NCBI GenBank assembly: GCA_003601725.1
Contig: PIYJ01000033.1
Span: 1 to 11,226, forward strand
Reading direction: 5' to 3'
Source of the DNA: Candidatus Bathyarchaeota archaeon
GTDB taxonomy: Archaea > Thermoproteota > Bathyarchaeia > Bathyarchaeales > DTEX01
DNA length: 11,226 bases
The notes under the pieces are model-generated. The model saw only the letters and a list, made by a program, of their open reading frames with translations, was not told the origin of the DNA and ran no database searches. Below, piece by piece: positions 7,469 through 11,226 of the stretch. The stretch's first letter is position 1. Each line of letters starts with the position of its first letter. The translations under genes and the position numbers were made by a program.

Positions 7469-9064
7469 TTAAATCTCTCCGTGGCTCACTATCTCTTTGT
7501 AAACAGCCTTGGGATTATTGTAGAACTTGACGAGAAACTTTGCGATGTTTCGGTAGCTCCTCATGTTTTTTTCTACCAGATGTTGAAGCACATTCTTTCG
7601 CCGTTCGTATTCTTCATAGACGTATTTCACTGGGAGACTCCATTTCTCAGCTATCTTAGCAAATAGATAGCTATTCATAAGGTCGTCAACATACTCGTCA
7701 GTTGAGCTGTCCCAAACGAAAACATCGTGAATTTGATTAGCCTCAATAACCTCTGAAACCTTAACAAACTTTCTCCTAGAGCGGCGATGCCCATAGCCCA
7801 CTAGAATCGGAGCTTTAACGTGCCTAACTGAAATCACGCAGTTCATCAGAGGAATAATATTGTTCGGAATATTCATCGGCGGCTGCGTCAACCTCTTTAT
7901 AGCGGTTTCAGCATCATCAGCATGCATTGTGCAGAGTCCACCATGCCCCGTCGCTAAAGCTTGGAAGAGAACGTAAGCTTCTTCGCCTCTAACCTCCCCT
8001 ACGATTATCCAATCCGGCCTATGTCGCACCGCCGCCTTTATCAAGCTGTAAAGGGAGATCTCTCCTGCGTTTTCTATGCCGAAGCCTGCACGTGCGATTG
8101 TTGAAACCCAATTCTCTCTTAGAAGATTTATCTCCGCAACTTCTTCAACTGTTATTATCTTCTGTTCTGGATGAATCAAACCGGCAATCGCGTTAAGCGC
8201 GGTGGTCTTCCCAGCGCCCGTCGCGCCTATTATCATGGATGACAATTTATTCTCGCATAGTAGCCATAGATATGCTGCCACTTCTAGGCTGATAGTCTCA
8301 TTGTTTATCAAGTCAACAATGGTTAATGGGTCTTCCCTGAACTTCCTTATGGTGAAGCTCGTCCCCAGAGGGGTCACCTCGTTCTTGTAATATACCGCTA
8401 GCCTATGCTTTCCAGGCAATGTGGCATCTACTGTTGGATAGGCTATGCTGACGTGTTTTCCTGCTTTGTGAACCAGCTTCATAACGAAGTTGTCTAGCTC
8501 TTCTTTATCCTTGAAGTATATGTTCGTCTTTATGTTCTCATATTTCCTATGCCAAAGATAGATAGGTCTGCCCACGCCGCTGCAGCTTATATCTTCAATA
8601 TTCGGATCAGCCATCAACGGATCTATCTTGCCGTATCCAGCTATGTTCCGCTCCAGATAATATTCAATCTTCTTCACTCCGATGCTTGATAGCCCCTTCA
8701 ATAGGTTCCTATGCTTCTCAATCAGTTTGGGAAACTGTCTTCTAAAAGACTCAAGGGGGCTTTCATCCTTTAAAGGCGCCTCAAGATTCGCCTCTAGGAT
8801 GCTCTTTATTTTGGCGTATGCTTCTTTTTCCTGATCATTAAGGGGGATCTCATCAACGATATAAGATAACTCGCTGGTGTCCCTTTCCCGGATTATCAAT
8901 GCATAAGAGAACGGTGCCCTCAAGGGATAATTATCAAAGACCTCAGCATTATCATAAATCGCACTTCTCTCAATCTTCAATGCGGCTATGAGATCTTCAA
9001 CTGAGGGCTCGTTAGAAAGCCCTTGCTTCTTCCTTTTCTTTTCCTTCTTATTGCGCTTTGGCAC
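7469..9064 (-). CDS. Type IV pilus assembly ATPase (TadA/PilB/GspE, VirB11 class)
   Basis: A 531-residue cytoplasmic secretion ATPase that powers pilus assembly as a hexamer. The very basic N-terminus (KRNKKEKKRKK) precedes an N-terminal domain. The archaeal N2-domain signature EDISCSGVGRPIYLWHRKY (157-175) follows, then Walker A GATGAGKTT (280-288), an Asp-box region ITVEEVAEI (304-312), Walker B-like WIIVGEVRG (352-360) and His box GHGGLCTMHADD (373-384). All catalytic motifs are intact. It matches archaeal FlaI/PilB-type proteins. The lack of archaellum-specific neighbours favours a pilus motor over an archaellum motor. The start is GTG 9064 with GGAGGG at 9075-9080, 10 bases away and inside the previous gene; 5 bases separate it from that gene's stop. 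A dedicated retraction ATPase is not present in the window. Confidence 0.96.
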   Translation of the reverse strand: MPKRNKKEKKRKKQGLSNEPSVEDLIAALKIERSAIYDNAEVFDNYPLRAPFSYALIIRERDTSELSYIVDEIPLNDQEKEAYAKIKSILEANLEAPLKDESPLESFRRQFPKLIEKHRNLLKGLSSIGVKKIEYYLERNIAGYGKIDPLMADPNIEDISCSGVGRPIYLWHRKYENIKTNIYFKDKEELDNFVMKLVHKAGKHVSIAYPTVDATLPGKHRLAVYYKNEVTPLGTSFTIRKFREDPLTIVDLINNETISLEVAAYLWLLCENKLSSMIIGATGAGKTTALNAIAGLIHPEQKIITVEEVAEINLLRENWVSTIARAGFGIENAGEISLYSLIKAAVRHRPDWIIVGEVRGEEAYVLFQALATGHGGLCTMHADDAETAIKRLTQPPMNIPNNIIPLMNCVISVRHVKAPILVGYGHRRSRRKFVKVSEVIEANQIHDVFVWDSSTDEYVDDLMNSYLFAKIAEKWSLPVKYVYEEYERRKNVLQHLVEKNMRSYRNIAKFLVKFYNNPKAVYKEIVSHGEI

Positions 9065-9069
9065 CTCTT

Positions 9070-9522
9070 CTATTCCCTCCTTCCCAATACGATTTTAGGG
9101 GTGGACCCAGCTAGAGAACAGTTAAGTTGAGCTATCATGTACCGGCTTTCAAACGTTCCAGACGCGTGGATCTTTCTCGGCAGATAAACACGGTATTCTT
9201 GCTCTCCCGTTCTAGACTCTACGCCGAAGCCTCCTTCAACCCAAGATGAAGAAGAATCATTTGCGATTCTAATCCAATAGTAACGATCTCCAATCTTCGG
9301 AGGCATTTGAAAACTTAAAACCAACGTGGCATTATTCTCGGTGAGAAGCAGAAGCGCATAGGTAGCTTTGGACTCTACCCTCTCCAACAATTCCTCTAGC
9401 TGTTTGCTCTCAGAAGTCTGCTTTAATGTCCCACCGTAGGAATTTAAAGCCGCCGTTAAAATCATGCCAACCATGGACAACGCCAAAAAGGAATATAGAA
9501 AATCTATAGAATTCGAAGGCAT
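9070..9522 (-). CDS. Small membrane-anchored pilin-like protein without a class III leader
   Basis: A 150-residue protein with an N-terminus of MPSNSIDFLYSFLALSMVGM, one hydrophobic helix at about 6-26, then a polar helix (ESKQLEELLERVESKA) and a short beta-rich domain with three sequons. Like the 355-residue protein across the motor genes, it has no basic leader and no K/R-G cleavage site, and both carry an S-[IL]-D-x-L motif at the start of the helix. It is probably a minor pilin or an assembly partner, from context alone. I chose ATG 9522 over TTG 9525: GAGGTGA at 9530-9536 is a near-perfect archaeal ribosome binding site 7 bases away, and the ATG overlaps the upstream TGA as TGATG. It lies directly before the ATPase gene. 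Confidence 0.78.
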   Translation of the reverse strand: MPSNSIDFLYSFLALSMVGMILTAALNSYGGTLKQTSESKQLEELLERVESKATYALLLLTENNATLVLSFQMPPKIGDRYYWIRIANDSSSSWVEGGFGVESRTGEQEYRVYLPRKIHASGTFESRYMIAQLNCSLAGSTPKIVLGRRE

Positions 9523-10325
9523 CAAACATTCACCTCTTCAAGTTTCACATTGCAGACAAGAATCTCAAGCCTGACGATGGTGAAGCTATCCCCGCCCGAA
9601 AGCGACAGAATAACGGTTCCCGCGTCTCCATCAACCGTTGCCCTCACAGTAGCAGAGGACACAGAGCCCGTAATGTTGTAGTTTCTAGTCTGACTTGTAA
9701 TGTTTAAACATCGGATTCTCAAGCGAAATCCGCCGGTGAACAGAAGGCTCTCTGAAGAATTCAGATTGATAATGAATATTCTGATGACGTTTACCTGGCC
9801 ATTCTGAGAAGAATCGAGAAATGAGATTGCGAGAGGACGATAACCCAGATAGATCTCTTGAGAGTCGTCATTAACTCGAATATACATTTGAGCTACGTCT
9901 AGAAAACTTTTATTCACGAGGGGTTCCGCGTCGCCCTGAAGATACCAGTCGACTTCACCTCGGTCTGCTTCTGGAAGCTCATATCTCACATAGCCGACAG
10001 TAGAGTTGAAGACTATCTCTGATGTTGAGCCGAGTGAGACGTTTATTATCAATCTCCGATAATTAGGCTTCGTCTCGAACTCTCCTCCGTGACCCTGAAA
10101 TTCCTTAACCACGGATGACCCGGGAGACCAGCTTACTGAACGAATCGCATTCTCTAAGGCTAACATGTCCTGTTTAGCCGCGGCGTAGCTAAGCCTGCTT
10201 GACCTGACGCTTACCGAAGACATGGCAACATAGTAAGTTGCCATTGTGAGTATGGTAAATGAGAAGATGAGAAAGGAGAGTGAAACAGGCGTGGCAAGAC
10301 CTTTATTCAGTATATTACTTCTCAT
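9522..10325 (-). CDS. Pilin-like protein with class III leader (minor pilin)
   Basis: A 267-residue protein with a 9-residue basic leader MRSNILNKG, then LATPVSLSFLIFSFTILTMA. The K-G/L-A junction fits the archaeal prepilin peptidase (PibD/EppA-type) rule of K/R at -2, G/A at -1 and a hydrophobic residue at +1. One helix spans about 11-34. The outside domain carries six sequons and two cysteines near the C-terminus. The proline at +4 is unusual for the pilin core helix but also occurs in some haloarchaeal pilin-like proteins. A GTGATG before ATG 10325 can serve as ribosome binding site. It follows the major pilin gene after a 79-base gap and is joined to the next gene by a TGATG overlap. Confidence 0.82.
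   Translation of the reverse strand: MRSNILNKGLATPVSLSFLIFSFTILTMATYYVAMSSVSVRSSRLSYAAAKQDMLALENAIRSVSWSPGSSVVKEFQGHGGEFETKPNYRRLIINVSLGSTSEIVFNSTVGYVRYELPEADRGEVDWYLQGDAEPLVNKSFLDVAQMYIRVNDDSQEIYLGYRPLAISFLDSSQNGQVNVIRIFIINLNSSESLLFTGGFRLRIRCLNITSQTRNYNITGSVSSATVRATVDGDAGTVILSLSGGDSFTIVRLEILVCNVKLEEVNV
9530..9536 (-). promoter_or_regulatory. Ribosome binding site GAGGTGA for the 150-residue pilin-like gene
   Basis: GAGGTGA on the minus strand is complementary to the archaeal 16S 3' end and is spaced 7 bases from ATG 9522. It fixes that start rather than the TTG one codon upstream. Confidence 0.7.
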
Positions 10326-10346
10326 GTTTCATCACGAGTCAACAGT

Positions 10347-10389
10347 TGAAAACATAAAAAAGGAGGGGAGGATTTACTGGCGCGCGCGC
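10347..10389 (-). terminator. Probable partial terminator between major pilin and the rest of the operon
   Basis: On the minus strand, downstream of the pilin TAG at 10405-10407, a 10-base self-complementary GCGCGCGCGC (10380-10389) is followed by a pyrimidine-rich stretch ending in T6 (10356-10361) and a further T-rich run. A T-rich tract of this kind can stop archaeal RNA polymerase. A leaky stop here would give more pilin than motor, as pilus stoichiometry needs. The palindrome is short with no loop and lies about 18 bases before the T6, so this is not a classic bacterial hairpin terminator. Confidence 0.45.
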
Positions 10390-10404
10390 TCATCGAGGAT
10401 CTGT

Positions 10405-10980
10405 CTAAACATTTTCAGCTGCTTTCACATTGCATTCAACGTAGTACTGAGCGTTCTCTGTGAATACCGTTATCCCTACTGTGGTGCCGATGTCATTTGC
10501 GCTGATGCTGTCCGGATTCTTAATGTAGATCACTAGTGTGTCGCCTGAATGTAGCGGTATATCGTTAGAGGCCGTGCTGAAATCGCCTTTTGTACCTGAG
10601 ACGTATGTAAAATTAGCTGCTGGTAGACTGCTTGAGTAGGACCCGTTGGGGCATATGAGAGAGCCGCTGACGGACGAGCTGAGCCTCAAGTAGGCCACGG
10701 TGCTCCAGCCGGCTTCAACACCTCTGACTTGAATCTTGTCTATGACGACGTCTCTTCCGCCAACATTATCTATCGTGAAAGCTGCGTATCCATAGCTGCC
10801 TGTAACGTTATACCACACTTCTTGTTTTGAGAGTCTCAAGTCTTCCTGTTGGGTTCTCGTGGAGGTTATGTTTATCGCGTACATCGTGACGACGCCTGCG
10901 AGAAGAACCGAGACAACCAAGATTATCAATGTGGTAACCACTGTGCTGAGCGCTTTCTCATTGATTTTTCTGAGCCTCAT
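10405..10980 (-). CDS. Probable major type IV pilin (archaeal class III signal peptide)
   Basis: A 191-residue protein with a 10-residue basic leader MRLRKINEKA, then LSTVVTTLIILVVSVLLAGV. K at -2, A at -1 and L-S at +1/+2 fit archaeal prepilin cleavage, and the LSTVVTTLI helix is typical of archaeal pilins and archaellins. The mature part is beta-rich with four sequons and two cysteines, one late in the chain. It is the first gene of the locus, has its own promoter region and is separated from the rest by a probable partial terminator, which suggests it is the abundant subunit. An archaellin cannot be excluded from the N-terminus, but single copy number and the lack of archaellum accessory genes argue against it. 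I chose ATG 10980; GTG 10989 would add MGK. Confidence 0.85.
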   Translation of the reverse strand: MRLRKINEKALSTVVTTLIILVVSVLLAGVVTMYAINITSTRTQQEDLRLSKQEVWYNVTGSYGYAAFTIDNVGGRDVVIDKIQVRGVEAGWSTVAYLRLSSSVSGSLICPNGSYSSSLPAANFTYVSGTKGDFSTASNDIPLHSGDTLVIYIKNPDSISANDIGTTVGITVFTENAQYYVECNVKAAENV

Positions 10981-11058
10981 TTTTCCCACTGGAGAAGAGT
11001 TGAAGCTTAAAGAAGATATTTCGATTTGTGCGTAGGTGCGCTACACAGACATGAAAAG

Positions 11059-11067
11059 CTTTATAAC
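11059..11067 (-). promoter_or_regulatory. Candidate TATA box of the pilus operon
   Basis: The minus strand reads GTTATAAAG. With usual archaeal spacing the transcript would begin near 11037, giving a leader of roughly 50-57 bases before the pilin start. The same bases on the plus strand, preceded by GAAAAGC, also look like a BRE-TATA pair reading to the right, so the element may serve both directions. Confidence 0.4.
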
Positions 11068-11082
11068 TACTTCAACGTAGGG

Positions 11083-11095
11083 GAAGGAATCCTTC
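11083..11095. promoter_or_regulatory. 13-base palindrome upstream of the pilin promoter
   Basis: GAAGGA-A-TCCTTC is a perfect 6-base inverted repeat around one central base, about 16 bases upstream of the pilin TATA element. Its position fits an activator site for the pilin gene, or a repressor site for a rightward promoter. No regulator is identified. Confidence 0.3.
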
Positions 11096-11226
11096 TTGAA
11101 TATGATCTTCGGTCTGGACTTTTCGTCCTAACATGAAATATGATGATATATTAAGGATTTCTGAAGACATAAAACGTGCCTCAAACGTAGATTTATAATC
11201 AATAGTTTTGCTGGATTGAATTCAGC

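Noticed and set aside
5576..8390. Several plus-strand open frames of 60-87 codons across the pilus operon
   Set aside because: All are antisense to proteins with intact motifs or membrane topology, with no ribosome binding site or recognisable product.
10380..10389. GC-alternating tract considered as Z-DNA or a restriction/attachment site
   Set aside because: At 10 bases it is too short to claim a special structure; its position fits a transcript-end element better.
10246..10536. Plus-strand 96-codon frame spanning the pilin gap
   Set aside because: It crosses the ends of two pilin-like genes, and its translation shows no domain.
3702..10980. Interpretation as an archaellum operon
   Set aside because: The ATPase and platform would fit, but FlaF, FlaG, FlaH and FlaX-type genes are absent. 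The many different single-copy pilin-like genes fit a pilus better.
1..11226. CRISPR array, tRNA, rRNA, insertion sequence or toxin-antitoxin pair
   Set aside because: I saw no regularly spaced repeats, no cloverleaf-like tRNA sequence, no transposase motif and no paired small toxin-like genes. A tRNA or small RNA scan by program was not possible.

Overview
The window is archaeal and protein-dense, with moderate GC. The archaeal reading rests on an archaeal-type beta-CASP RNase, an archaemetzincin, an archaeal pilus ATPase and platform protein, class III (prepilin) leaders, TATA-type promoter elements and GAGGTGA/GGAGGG ribosome binding sites. The style of the pilin and ATPase sequences suggests a Thermoproteota-type lineage such as Bathyarchaeia. 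No rRNA or other marker gene is present, so that placement is a guess.

Left part (1-3644), mostly housekeeping genes. A beta-CASP metallo-beta-lactamase RNase (aCPSF2-like) enters already open at the left edge. It is followed on the same strand by a TTG-started archaemetzincin protease with all its zinc residues. The archaemetzincin ends in a 4-base convergent overlap with a class V PLP-dependent aminotransferase on the minus strand. That gene and a small plus-strand membrane protein (SpoIIM/DUF95-like layout) diverge from one compact AT-rich promoter region around 2510-2520. The membrane protein converges on a second small four-helix membrane protein (minus strand, DUF5658-like), which lies just beyond the end of the pilus operon.

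Right part (3702-11067), one minus-strand type IV pilus locus. In transcription order it holds: the probable major pilin; a 79-base gap with a GC-alternating palindrome and a T6 tract (probable partial terminator); two pilin-like proteins; the assembly ATPase (TadA/PilB/GspE class); the membrane platform (TadC/FlaJ/PilC class); and three more pilin-like proteins. Downstream of the gap the genes overlap by 1-4 bases or are separated by 2-5 bases, so they form a tight operon. All six pilin-like proteins have one N-terminal hydrophobic helix and an outside domain rich in N-glycosylation sequons (34 by my count), while the ATPase has one and the platform none. Four have class III-like leaders and two do not. 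No archaellum-specific FlaF, FlaG, FlaH or FlaX gene is visible, which favours an adhesive or secretion-type pilus over a swimming archaellum. No prepilin peptidase is present, so it must be encoded elsewhere.

The last ~240 bases hold the pilin promoter region, a 13-base palindrome, and a short 21-codon open frame ending in a stop. I could not support a gene there. The pilus locus, with its six membrane-anchored pilin-like proteins placed on both sides of the motor genes, is the most interesting part of the window.
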